Shown here: piece after piece, positions 7,390 through 14,225 of the stretch | Layout of the letters: every line of letters starts with the position of its first letter | How positions within the stretch are numbered: the stretch's first letter is position 1 | Assembly: GCA_964351775.1 (NCBI GenBank) | Contig: CAYGPQ010000104.1 | Location: 1-14,225, forward strand | Origin: Kordia sp964351775 | Lineage (GTDB): Bacteria; Bacteroidota; Bacteroidia; Flavobacteriales; Flavobacteriaceae | Direction: 5' to 3' | DNA: 14,225 bases | Made by a program: the position numbers and the translations under genes | Notes under the pieces: generated by a model | What the model was told of the DNA's origin: nothing | Seen by the model: the letters and a program-made list of their open reading frames with translations, nothing else | Databases searched by the model: none

Positions 7390-7422
7390 TAAACATAATT
7401 ACGCAGCTATAATTGTTTACAA
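7387..7422. promoter_or_regulatory. Operator pair on the regulator side (two dyads)
   Basis: TTGTAAACAT (7387-7396) overlaps the end of the predicted -7 box and the expected transcription start. TTGTTTACAA (7413-7422) runs into the first base of the start codon. They are 26 bp apart, start to start. Binding by the encoded regulator would block its own transcription, a classic autorepression layout. Confidence 0.6.
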
Positions 7423-7832
7423 TGATAAACACTACTGATTTTTCAAAAAGACTCACCAAAGTCATCGATTATTACGGACTTTCAGCGTCTGCTTTCGCAG
7501 ATAAATTAGGTGTGCAACGTTCTAGTATTTCTCATATTTTATCAGGTAGAAACAAGCCTAGTTTAGAATTTGTAATGAAAATTTTAGGGAGTTTTCCAGA
7601 GGTAGAATTGTATTGGTTATTGAATGGAAAAGGGAGTTTTCCTAAGATAACTTCTGCGGAAAATTTGTCAACTCCAACATCTACTTCGCATCCAAAAATT
7701 GAACAGCAATCCACACAATCATCATTTCCTTTAGATGAAAAAGTTGGGGCTACAATTCCGGCAAACGGAAAAATAATTGACAAGATTGTCATTTTTTATA
7801 CCGACGGAACTTTTGAAGCGTATCAAAAATAA
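7422..7832 (+). CDS. XRE-family helix-turn-helix regulator
   Basis: This is a 136-residue DNA-binding protein with a lambda-repressor-like helix-turn-helix at residues about 5-65. It includes SASAFADKLGVQRSSISHIL (21-40), with RSSISHILSG as the recognition helix, followed by KPSLEFVMKIL and a helix ending in ELYWLLNGKG. A Ser/Thr/Pro-rich linker (about 72-112) leads to a short C-terminal segment, KIVIFYTDGTFEAYQK. I chose the ATG at 7422. A TTG nine bases upstream (7413) is in frame but lies inside an operator-like dyad, and starting there would add only three residues. The type is common in flavobacteria, but its targets are not known to me. The five dyads around its promoter and that of the divergent carboxypeptidase suggest autoregulation and control of the neighbour. 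No peptidase or ligand domain is visible. Confidence 0.9.
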   Translation: MINTTDFSKRLTKVIDYYGLSASAFADKLGVQRSSISHILSGRNKPSLEFVMKILGSFPEVELYWLLNGKGSFPKITSAENLSTPTSTSHPKIEQQSTQSSFPLDEKVGATIPANGKIIDKIVIFYTDGTFEAYQK

Positions 7833-7902
7833 GTGCATTCCTTTCTAGCAATCTTTATTTTTAGTTTCTTTGTAACAGTATTCATACTTAAACTCTACTT
7901 TC

Positions 7903-8280
7903 GTGAAAAACCTCATTTTTAGTGCTTGCATTTTATTGTTGGCAAGTTCATGTTATACCGTAGAACGCAATTGCAACGATTTTAAAATTGGAACTTTTGA
8001 ATTTACATACGAAATCAATGGAGTAACAAAAACAGGGAGATCTGTTCGTACGGAAACCTTGAGTGTTGATTATTATGATACTAAGATTGATACATTTACC
8101 ATTCGTTGGGTGACCGATTGTGAGTTTATAGGAAGAAAGCTCCATCCTGTTGATTTTGTGGATAGTAAGCCAATTCAAATGAAGATTATTTCTACAACAG
8201 AAGATTCCTATTTGCTCGAATATTCATTGTTAGAAGATCCATCAACAAAAAAACGTGGAACCGTTAAAAAGATAAAATAG
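7903..8280 (+). CDS. Small lipoprotein of unknown function, GTG start
   Basis: This is a 125-residue protein with a lipoprotein signal: MKNLIFSACILLLASS then C17, which would be lipidated. The mature part is about 108 residues with Cys at 24 and 72 and several beta-strand-like segments (GTFEFTYEING, DTFTIRWVTDCEFIG, DSYLLEYSLL) ending in a basic tail, KKRGTVKKIK. I do not recognise a named family. The start must be GTG at 7903, because the next in-frame Met is near the C-terminus and would lose the signal peptide. The TerC-family gene begins 1 bp after its stop, so the two are almost certainly co-transcribed. The 70 bp before it contain no terminator, so read-through from the XRE-type gene is possible. 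A role at the envelope linked to its TerC-family partner is an inference from coupling only. Confidence 0.8.
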   Translation: MKNLIFSACILLLASSCYTVERNCNDFKIGTFEFTYEINGVTKTGRSVRTETLSVDYYDTKIDTFTIRWVTDCEFIGRKLHPVDFVDSKPIQMKIISTTEDSYLLEYSLLEDPSTKKRGTVKKIK

Positions 8281-8281
8281 T

Positions 8282-9073
8282 ATGTTCGAAATTTTCTCAA
8301 GTCCCGATGTATGGGCAGCCATTATTACGCTGACCTTGTTAGAAATTGTTTTAGGTATTGACAATATTATCTTTATTTCTATTGCCGCAGGAAAGTTACC
8401 TGATAAACTCCGTAAGCAAGCGACTAATATTGGATTGGTACTGGCGATGGTCATGCGGATTGTATTGCTTTTTGGAATTTCATTTTTAGTGGCGATGAAA
8501 GCCCCTTTTTGGCATATTAATAAGAGTTGGATTTCTGGAGGAATTAGCTGGCAAGCCTTGATATTGTTTGCGGGTGGACTTTTTCTCTTGTATAAAAGTA
8601 CTAAAGAAATTCATGAAAAAGTAGTCGATAGAGAGCATGATGAACGCGAAGTAAAAAGTCATCGTTCAACTACCTTGACCAAAGCTATTGTTCAAATTAC
8701 CATGATTAATATTGTGTTTTCTTTTGATTCCATATTAACTGCGATTGGAATGACCAATGGAATTTCGGACAATCCAACAGATGCCTTAGTTGTGATGGTT
8801 ATTGCCGTGGTAGTTTCTGTGATTATCATGATGTTGTTTGCGAATCCTGTAGGGAATTTTGTCAATCAGAATCCTTCTATTCAGATTTTAGGATTGTCAT
8901 TTTTGATTCTGATTGGATTTATGCTGATTGCAGAATCGGCACATATTTCACATTTAAAAGTATTTGGACAATCTGTAGGCGCGATTCCTAAAGGATATTT
9001 GTATTTTGCTATTGCCTTCTCGTTAATGGTAGAGTTTTTGAATTTGCGGATGGCGAAGCGGAAAACGGTGTAA
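8282..9073 (+). CDS. TerC-family integral membrane protein
   Basis: This is a 263-residue inner-membrane protein with about seven hydrophobic helices (roughly 11-33, 47-70, 88-104, 139-156, 166-186, 200-218 and 237-254). The diagnostic TerC signatures are LEIVLGIDNIIF (20-31, with E21, D27 and N28 in the membrane) and INIVFSFDSILTAIG (142-156, with D149 and S150). Family members are linked to tellurite resistance in older work and, better supported, to manganese export or metal loading of secreted proteins (E. coli Alx, B. subtilis YceF/YkoY). A charged, His/Asp/Glu-rich loop (109-135) follows the third helix. The ATG at 8282 lies 1 bp past the lipoprotein stop, suggesting translational coupling. 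The gene converges on the hydrolase pair across 42 bp of AT-rich repeats. The metal specificity cannot be told from sequence alone. Confidence 0.95.
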   Translation: MFEIFSSPDVWAAIITLTLLEIVLGIDNIIFISIAAGKLPDKLRKQATNIGLVLAMVMRIVLLFGISFLVAMKAPFWHINKSWISGGISWQALILFAGGLFLLYKSTKEIHEKVVDREHDEREVKSHRSTTLTKAIVQITMINIVFSFDSILTAIGMTNGISDNPTDALVVMVIAVVVSVIIMMLFANPVGNFVNQNPSIQILGLSFLILIGFMLIAESAHISHLKVFGQSVGAIPKGYLYFAIAFSLMVEFLNLRMAKRKTV

Positions 9074-9076
9074 AAA

Positions 9077-9104
9077 ATTCAGAATTATGAATTCAGAATT
9101 ATAA
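9077..9104. repeat. Tandem 14-bp repeat between convergent genes
   Basis: ATTCAGAATTATGA (9077-9090) is followed directly by ATTCAGAATTATAA (9091-9104), 13 of 14 identical. It fills most of the 42-bp gap between the TerC-family gene and the second hydrolase gene. Such AATTC/GAATT-rich runs recur in flavobacterial intergenic DNA. There is no strong stem with a T-run, so I do not call a terminator. Confidence 0.7.
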
Positions 9105-9115
9105 ATTGAAAAAAA

Positions 9116-9925
9116 CTACTTCAAAATTTCATCCAATGCTTGAAAATATTCAGGATAACCGACTAAATTGTTGTGCAATGCGCCTTCAATGGTATAGATT
9201 TTTTTAGTGCCACTACCCGACTTTTTAAAGAGTTTTTGCCCCTGATTATAAGGAACTATCATATCATTGGTTCCGTGAATGATGTAGGTTGGCATTGTAA
9301 TTTGAGCAATGTTTTCATCATTCTGAAAAGGATATTTTAACAACCATTTTAAAGGCAAAAACCAGAAATTTTTACTAGCAATGTCATACACACTTGTAAA
9401 GCTAGATTCTAATAACAATAATTTTGCTTCGCGTTTTGTGGCTATATGCGTTGCAAATGCGCCACCAAGTGAACGACCAAATATGGTGATTTGAATTGCA
9501 GAAAATTTCGTTTGACAATAGTCATAAAACAACAAACCGTCCGCTAACATAGCATTGTAACTACGTTTACCAGTACTTTTACCATAGCCACGATAATCCA
9601 TAATGACCACATCATATTGATAACGAGCTGAGAGCTCTTCAGCCCATTTCCCCCAATATTCAAGGGTTTGTGCATTTCCGTGAAAATATAGCAACACACC
9701 TTTTGGATTTGGCTGTTTGTAGTGCAATCCATTCAATACAGCACCATCAGTAGCTTTCAGAAATAATTCTTCAAAAGGAACTTCGGAAGTAAATACGTGA
9801 TCTTGCGCTAAAGATTCGCTGCGAAATATGAGTTGTTCTTGAAAATTGAGTAGTATCATTGTAATGAGCAAATATACTATAATGAAACCAATACCTGCAA
9901 ATTTTAGAGATTTTAGAGATTTCAT
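9116..9925 (-). CDS. Membrane-anchored alpha/beta hydrolase
   Basis: This is a 269-residue serine hydrolase of the alpha/beta fold, similar in layout to BEM46/ABHD13-like proteins. One N-terminal transmembrane helix (about 8-27) anchors a catalytic domain. Motifs are LLYFHGNAQ (78-86, oxyanion loop), VIMDYRGYGKSTG (107-119), the nucleophile elbow GRSLGG with S152, HGTNDMIVP with D221, and H251 in GALHNNL, giving a complete Ser-Asp-His triad. The substrate is unknown; an ester or thioester is the general expectation. The ATG at 9925 directly abuts the stop codon of the upstream paralogue (TAA then ATG, no gap), so the pair is one operon with likely coupled translation. Confidence 0.92.
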   Translation of the reverse strand: MKSLKSLKFAGIGFIIVYLLITMILLNFQEQLIFRSESLAQDHVFTSEVPFEELFLKATDGAVLNGLHYKQPNPKGVLLYFHGNAQTLEYWGKWAEELSARYQYDVVIMDYRGYGKSTGKRSYNAMLADGLLFYDYCQTKFSAIQITIFGRSLGGAFATHIATKREAKLLLLESSFTSVYDIASKNFWFLPLKWLLKYPFQNDENIAQITMPTYIIHGTNDMIVPYNQGQKLFKKSGSGTKKIYTIEGALHNNLVGYPEYFQALDEILK

Positions 9926-10786
9926 TTAGATATTTTTTCTTCTAAAGCTTAGACTTGAGGCTTTCGGATCAATTTCTTTTGGCAATTCTGAGTGTAAAAT
10001 TTCCTCTAAAAAACGATGGTATTGCGGATATGTGTGCAAATTGTTATGTCCGCCATCAATCACAGGATACAAACGTGCCCATTTTGGATTGATTTTAGAA
10101 AGTTTTACGCTCGTTTTAAACGGAATGAGCTTGTCACTAGTTCCATGTATGATTTTGATGGGACAATTTACATATTCAATCCAACGATATGTTTTTACGG
10201 GAAATCGTAAAATTAACGCCATCGGCATGATGGGTAAAAAACGTTTTGTAATGTGCTTGACGCTGTAATAGGGTGCGTCGAGTATTAATAATCGCGGATT
10301 GTTGCTGGACGCTAATTTCGTAGCAAAACCAGATCCTAACGATCTTCCATACAGCGTAATGAATTTTTCGTCTACCTGTTCTTTTAAACGATCGTATACA
10401 TATTGTAAATCTTTCTTAATCCCAGCTTCCGTGCGCTTTCCAGTACTTTTTCCATACCCACGATAATCCACCATTAAGACATCAAATCCGTGCCGAGTAA
10501 AGTCTACCGCAAACTTCCCCCAACCTTTAATACTTCTTGAATTTCCTTTGAGATATAAAACGACACCTTTTGGATTTCGCACTTTAAAATGAATTCCATT
10601 GATATTTACACCAGGATCGACTTCAATATTATATTCATCAAAAATTTGATTTCCATAATCGAACTTAAAATCACTCGGCAATTTTTCTGCTTTAAAGATA
10701 AAACGTTCTTGTAGAAAGTATAAAAGTATATTCGCGAGAATATAAACGATGATAAAAATAATAATTCCAATTGCCCAATATGACAT
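9926..10786 (-). CDS. Membrane-anchored alpha/beta hydrolase, paralogue
   Basis: This 286-residue protein is a tandem paralogue of the next gene downstream. Both have an N-terminal membrane helix (here about 5-25), a following Q-E-x-x-I-F segment, N-P-K-G-V before the oxyanion loop, DYRGYGKSTGKR, and GRSLG. The triad is S149, D218 (HGTSDKLIP) and H247 (DGGHNNLHTYP). One difference stands out: the usual HG of the oxyanion loop is KG here (YLKGN, 78-82), where its neighbour has FHGN. That could change substrate or activity. The protein is about 17 residues longer and ends in a basic tail, SFRRKNI. It is the first gene of the pair. The ATG at 10786 is used. The 182-bp divergent gap towards the adhesin gene holds no promoter I can assign to it with confidence. 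Confidence 0.92.
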   Translation of the reverse strand: MSYWAIGIIIFIIVYILANILLYFLQERFIFKAEKLPSDFKFDYGNQIFDEYNIEVDPGVNINGIHFKVRNPKGVVLYLKGNSRSIKGWGKFAVDFTRHGFDVLMVDYRGYGKSTGKRTEAGIKKDLQYVYDRLKEQVDEKFITLYGRSLGSGFATKLASSNNPRLLILDAPYYSVKHITKRFLPIMPMALILRFPVKTYRWIEYVNCPIKIIHGTSDKLIPFKTSVKLSKINPKWARLYPVIDGGHNNLHTYPQYHRFLEEILHSELPKEIDPKASSLSFRRKNI

Positions 10787-10797
10787 CTATACTTTTG
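10771..10797 (+). promoter_or_regulatory. Possible promoter for the large secreted protein gene
   Basis: TTG (10771-10773), 16 nt, then TACTTTTG (10790-10797) matches the Bacteroidota pattern on the plus strand. It overlaps the 5' end of the opposing hydrolase gene and would leave a leader of about 165 nt, so it may be chance. A weaker TAnnTTTA-like box lies near 10900. Confidence 0.3.
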
Positions 10798-10968
10798 TTT
10801 TAGCTGTTTAAGATAGGAAATCTTTCTGATTTTATAATTATTTTGAGATTTCTTATAAAGTTAGTGTAACTTTAAGAGGAGGTTTCTGTAAAAAAATAAT
10901 TAAATTTACGTTCCTACTCTCTGAAATCTTTTTAATTAGCCCACTAAATTTATTTTTAAATTATAAGT

Positions 10969-13884
10969 ATGAAGCATAAAATTACACTGTTTGCATTTAT
11001 TTTTCTCAGCATTACCTATTCCTTTTCACAAGGCGAAGCCAATATATGGTATTTTGGAGAAAATGCAGGGATCGATTTTAATAGCGGTACACCTGTTGCA
11101 CTTACCGATGGACAAATTGATACTTTAGAAGGTTGCGCCACCATTTCAAATGCTGCTGGAGTACTCCTATTCTATACAGACGGAATCACGGTTTGGGATG
11201 TAAACCATACTATTATGCCAAACGGAACAGGATTACAAGGTGATCCATCTAGTTCACAATCGGGTATTATTGTTCCTTTCCCGAATGATCCAGATCGATA
11301 TTATATTTTTTGTGTAGATGATAATTCTAGTAATGGTGGACTTTTTTATAGTGTGGTAGATCTTACGCTAAATGGTGGAACTGGTGATGTTGTGGTTGGA
11401 CGAAAGAATATTGAATTATTACAGAGAAGCGCAGAGAAAATAGCTGCCATTAATGATGACGGAAACGGCTTTTGGGTTATTTCTTATGCTGGAGCGACAG
11501 GTACTCAAAGTTCGTTCAACACCTATCATGCCTTTAAAGTAACTGCTCTAGGAATTGACCCAAATTCAGTTGCATCTACGCATCCAAATTGTGCTAGTTC
11601 GGATGGAAGAGGATATTTAAAAATTTCGCCTGACTCTCAAAGAGTTGTAAATTGTAATCAAAATCTAACGCATGTTTGTATGCATGCCTTTGATAATGTA
11701 ACTGGAATAGTAAGTCCTGAAATAGAGCAATTGCCAACAAATAATTCGCCATACTGTGCTGAATTTTCACTTAATTCTGAAAAATTATATGTTTCTACGG
11801 GTAGTGTTTTTTCGGGTAATACAAACTTATTTCAATTTGACTTGACGGCCGCTAATGTTCAAGCCTCAAGAGTTCTTATTCATAATGAAAATCAAGAACG
11901 TGGAGCGCTGCAATTAGCTACTGACGGAAAAATTTATTATGCTCGTTCCGATCAAACTTATGTAGGTGTTATTAACGATCCAGAAGTTAATGGCTTAGGC
12001 TGTAATTACGTTAATCAAGGTGTTGATTTGGGCGGAAGAATGTGTAAACAAGGATTACCGCCTTTTATACAGTCGTTTTTTAATGTTGGAATTCAAACCA
12101 CAGAAACTTGTTTTGGAGATGCTACAACATTTACAATTAATGCCAACGAAGCCATTGTTTCTATTCTTTGGGATTTTGGAGATAGTACAACTTCTGCACT
12201 AGAGAATCCAACTCATGTATATATGACTCCTGGAACCTATACGATCACTGTAACCGTGAACTCTCTTACACAATCTGTAACGAGAACGAGTACAATTACA
12301 ATATATGAAAACCCAATCGCAAACGCTATTGCTGATGTTATTGTATGTGATGATGTTTCTAACGATGGCATTGCAATGCTAGACTTAAGCACGAAAGATG
12401 CAGAAGCATTATTAGGACAACCTATTGGAAGTAATTTTGCGGTTAGTTATTATGAAACGATGGATGATGCAACGAACGACACCAACGTACTACCTACAAA
12501 TTATACCAGTTCTACTAACAATCAAGAAATTTTTGCAAGAGTATTTAATGTCAATAATCCTAGTTGTTATGTCATTAGTAGCTTTATGTTTATCATAGAT
12601 TCTAGTCCAGTTCCGGAAACTGTTACTGATATTAGTGTTTGTGATAATTTGAATGATGCACAAGAATCTGTAAGTTTAGCACAAGCTACTAGTCAAGTTT
12701 TAGGCGCTCAAAGTGCTTCAGACTATAATGTATATTATTATGAAACACTGGTTGATGCTGATAGTGACACCAATAGATTACCAACAAATTATGTGCTTCA
12801 AAATGTGACGCAAACTATTTTCGCTCGAAAAGAAAACAATCAAAATGCAAGCTGTTATGTTGTGATTGATTTTACACTATTGCTTCAAACACAATACATC
12901 GCAAATGCTGTTGGTGATTTAATTGTCTGTGATGATGTCAGTAATGACGGTTTTGAATTGTTTGATTTGAGTGTTCAAGATACATTCATTGCAAATGGGC
13001 AAACTGGCGCATTCTCTATTAAGTATTACACTTCACAAGTAGATGCTGATGCTGATACGAATGAAATTTCTACAAATTTCTCCAACGATACCAATCCACA
13101 AGAAATTTTTGTGCGTATCGAAAATGATATAGAAGTAAATTGCTATAATACAACTTCTTTCTTTATAGAAGTTAAAGAAGTACCTAATGTAGATACGAGC
13201 GAAATGATATCCTATTTATGTACAAATGAAAATGTAACTATTAGTGCAGATAGTGGATTTGACGAATATCTATGGTCCACAGGAGAAACGACATCATCAA
13301 TTACAGTCACCGAACCTGGAGTTTACACGGTATCAATCACCACTAATTATGCTTCATTACCGGCTGTAAGTTGTAGTAATGTACAAACCATACGCGTTAT
13401 TGAGTCTGATGAAGCTGTGATCACTGATGTAATCATTCAAGATTGGACATTTAATAGCAATCAAGTTGAAATTGTTGCGGAAGGAATTGGCGATTACGAA
13501 TATTCCATTGATGGATTCAGCTATCAAGATAGTCCAGTTTTCACAAATTTATTGGCTGGAAATTTAACGGTATATGTGAGAGATAAAAACGGTTGCGGAG
13601 TTGTAAGTGAAGAAGTAAGTCTACTTTTTTACCCTGGGTTTTTTACGCCAAACAGTGATGGATTCAATGATTATTGGCAAATAATTTCCTCAGAATATGA
13701 ACTCGATTTGCGCATTTATATATTCAATAGATATGGAAAACTCTTAAAAATTCTAAAACCAGAATCACAAGGTTGGGACGGAACATACAATGGAAATCAA
13801 CTACCATCATCCGATTATTGGTTTTTAGTAGAACGCCCAAGCAATGGCTTGTCGTATAAAGGACACTTTACGTTAAAGCGATAA
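10969..13884 (+). CDS. T9SS-secreted multidomain surface protein (gliding-motility-type C-terminal domain)
   Basis: This is a 971-residue exported protein. Residues 1-20 are a signal peptide (MKHKITLFAFIFLSITYSFS). Residues about 22-370 form a beta-propeller-like region opening with EANIWYFGENAGIDFNSG and LLFYTDGITVWDVNH, a form common in Bacteroidota. A PKD domain follows (about 375-447; WDFGDSTTSALENPTHVY at 401-418). Three homologous repeats of about 95 residues occupy 449-738; each has V-C-D near its start and a C-Y or C-Y-N near its end (C460/C533, C558/C629, C654/C725). Residues 740-812 form an Ig-like part (LWSTGETTSSITVTEPGVYTV), then an SprB-repeat-like motif (YSIDGFSYQDSP, ending DKNGCG, 845-876). 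Residues 887-971 are the type B T9SS sorting domain (FFTPNSDGFNDYWQI, IYIFNRYGKLL, GWDGTYNG, GHFTLKR). It is probably surface-attached or released, perhaps an adhesin; no enzyme motif is seen. Confidence 0.93.
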   Translation: MKHKITLFAFIFLSITYSFSQGEANIWYFGENAGIDFNSGTPVALTDGQIDTLEGCATISNAAGVLLFYTDGITVWDVNHTIMPNGTGLQGDPSSSQSGIIVPFPNDPDRYYIFCVDDNSSNGGLFYSVVDLTLNGGTGDVVVGRKNIELLQRSAEKIAAINDDGNGFWVISYAGATGTQSSFNTYHAFKVTALGIDPNSVASTHPNCASSDGRGYLKISPDSQRVVNCNQNLTHVCMHAFDNVTGIVSPEIEQLPTNNSPYCAEFSLNSEKLYVSTGSVFSGNTNLFQFDLTAANVQASRVLIHNENQERGALQLATDGKIYYARSDQTYVGVINDPEVNGLGCNYVNQGVDLGGRMCKQGLPPFIQSFFNVGIQTTETCFGDATTFTINANEAIVSILWDFGDSTTSALENPTHVYMTPGTYTITVTVNSLTQSVTRTSTITIYENPIANAIADVIVCDDVSNDGIAMLDLSTKDAEALLGQPIGSNFAVSYYETMDDATNDTNVLPTNYTSSTNNQEIFARVFNVNNPSCYVISSFMFIIDSSPVPETVTDISVCDNLNDAQESVSLAQATSQVLGAQSASDYNVYYYETLVDADSDTNRLPTNYVLQNVTQTIFARKENNQNASCYVVIDFTLLLQTQYIANAVGDLIVCDDVSNDGFELFDLSVQDTFIANGQTGAFSIKYYTSQVDADADTNEISTNFSNDTNPQEIFVRIENDIEVNCYNTTSFFIEVKEVPNVDTSEMISYLCTNENVTISADSGFDEYLWSTGETTSSITVTEPGVYTVSITTNYASLPAVSCSNVQTIRVIESDEAVITDVIIQDWTFNSNQVEIVAEGIGDYEYSIDGFSYQDSPVFTNLLAGNLTVYVRDKNGCGVVSEEVSLLFYPGFFTPNSDGFNDYWQIISSEYELDLRIYIFNRYGKLLKILKPESQGWDGTYNGNQLPSSDYWFLVERPSNGLSYKGHFTLKR

Positions 13885-13936
13885 GTTTATAAGAATCACA
13901 ACTAAAACAAACTACTTCAACTGTAAATTCCATAAA

Positions 13937-13979
13937 AAAGCAGTTAACTCCGTACAAAAAGTACCATGTTAACTGCTTT
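13937..13979. terminator. Bidirectional intrinsic terminator between convergent genes
   Basis: AAAGCAGTTAAC (13937-13948) pairs perfectly over 12 bp with GTTAACTGCTTT (13968-13979); the 19-nt loop contains a further GTAC-AAAAA-GTAC dyad. On the minus strand a run of T residues follows directly (complement of 13934-13939), making it a strong terminator for the peptide gene at the right edge. On the plus strand the T-run is broken (AACTTTTT), but it can also serve the large secreted protein gene, whose stop is 52 bp before. Confidence 0.85.
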
Positions 13980-14000
13980 AACTTTTTACTACTAAAATTT

Positions 14001-14225
14001 TTAACAATCTGAACCAGTATTAAGCCCACCGCAAGTCTCTCCATAAGAAGGTCTTAAAGTTCTGGTTTTATCATTAGTAGCGCAGTCAAGTGGATTTATC
14101 GAAATAGTAGGATTGCACTGCATGGTACAATATTCCTCTAATGTCTCATCTGGATTTTCATCATAACATCCCAAAGTTTCATTTCCACCCAGAAATTTGT
14201 GGAGATTATAAAGATTTGAAATTTT
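14001..14225 (-). CDS. Partial gene: Cys-rich peptide, probable RiPP precursor (lanthipeptide/GG-type leader)
   Basis: An open minus-strand frame runs from the window edge to a TAA at 14003-14001, giving 74 residues; the start lies beyond base 14225. The visible N-terminal part KISNLYNLHKFLGG resembles leaders of Bacteroidota RiPP precursors: the K-x-I-S-N-L type of class I lanthipeptides, ending in a double-Gly like the GG-type precursors cleaved by C39 peptidases. The remaining 60 residues hold six Cys (C20, C33, C37, C48, C65, C74), many Thr and Ser, and end CGGLNTGSDC, a plausible core with Cys at the very last position. The core is longer than most lanthipeptides. The terminator at 13937-13979 follows closely. 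No modification or transport gene is inside the window. It could also be a small disulfide-rich protein, since leader similarity is by eye only. Confidence 0.6.
   Translation of the reverse strand, partial: KISNLYNLHKFLGGNETLGCYDENPDETLEEYCTMQCNPTISINPLDCATNDKTRTLRPSYGETCGGLNTGSDC

Noticed and set aside
7413..7421. TTG start giving a three-residue extension of the XRE-type regulator
   Set aside because: The TTG is part of an operator-like dyad and an ATG follows in frame at 7422, which matches the usual start of this kind of protein.
7903..9073. Tellurite-resistance operon
   Set aside because: Only a TerC-family protein is present; there are no TerD/TerZ/TerA-type genes, so the resistance label is not supported.
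9077..9118. Possible terminator between the TerC-family and hydrolase genes
   Set aside because: Only weak 5-bp stems (for example TTGAA/TTCAA) can be drawn; the tandem repeat explains the symmetry better.
10875..10884. AGGAGG-like sequence upstream of the large secreted protein gene
   Set aside because: It is about 85 bp before the start codon and Bacteroidota rarely use Shine-Dalgarno sequences, so it is not a ribosome binding site.

Overview
The window looks like chromosome of a low-GC marine-type member of the Flavobacteriaceae (Bacteroidota). Evidence: the bases are strongly AT-rich. There is a T9SS/gliding-motility type B C-terminal sorting domain. Two well-placed Bacteroidota promoter elements of the TAnnTTTG type are present. 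Start codons lack Shine-Dalgarno sequences. The phosphoenolpyruvate carboxylase is of a divergent type that I associate with this phylum. A Kordia-like genus is possible but cannot be proven from sequence alone.

Layout, left to right. (1) aroB (3-dehydroquinate synthase) and a small acidic conserved protein run rightward and meet a DinB-family gene tail to tail with only 5 bp between stops. (2) A 443-bp gene-free island (2116-2558) holds tandem and inverted repeats of the dispersed flavobacterial intergenic kind. (3) Leftward genes follow: ppc, an Lrp/AsnC regulator with a strong terminator and a palindromic candidate operator, and an M14 zinc carboxypeptidase without a signal peptide. (4) A 299-to-308-bp divergent control region (7114-7421) separates the carboxypeptidase from a rightward XRE-type helix-turn-helix regulator. 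It carries five near-identical TTGTnnACAA dyads, three on the carboxypeptidase side and two on the regulator side. They overlap both predicted -7 boxes and the regulator's own start codon. (5) A small GTG-started lipoprotein gene sits 1 bp ahead of a TerC-family membrane protein gene. (6) Two membrane-anchored alpha/beta hydrolase paralogues run leftward with the stop of one abutting the start of the next. (7) A 971-residue secreted T9SS cargo protein has a propeller-like domain, a PKD domain, three Cys-paired repeats, an SprB-like repeat and a sorting domain. (8) At the right edge, leftward and cut by the window end, is a short Cys/Thr/Ser-rich peptide whose N-terminal part resembles Bacteroidota RiPP (lanthipeptide or GG-type) leaders.

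Most genes are core or housekeeping. The two parts that reward further work are the dyad-rich divergent promoter region and the partial RiPP-like precursor, whose modification genes, if any, would lie beyond base 14225. No tRNA, rRNA, CRISPR, insertion sequence or phage gene was seen.
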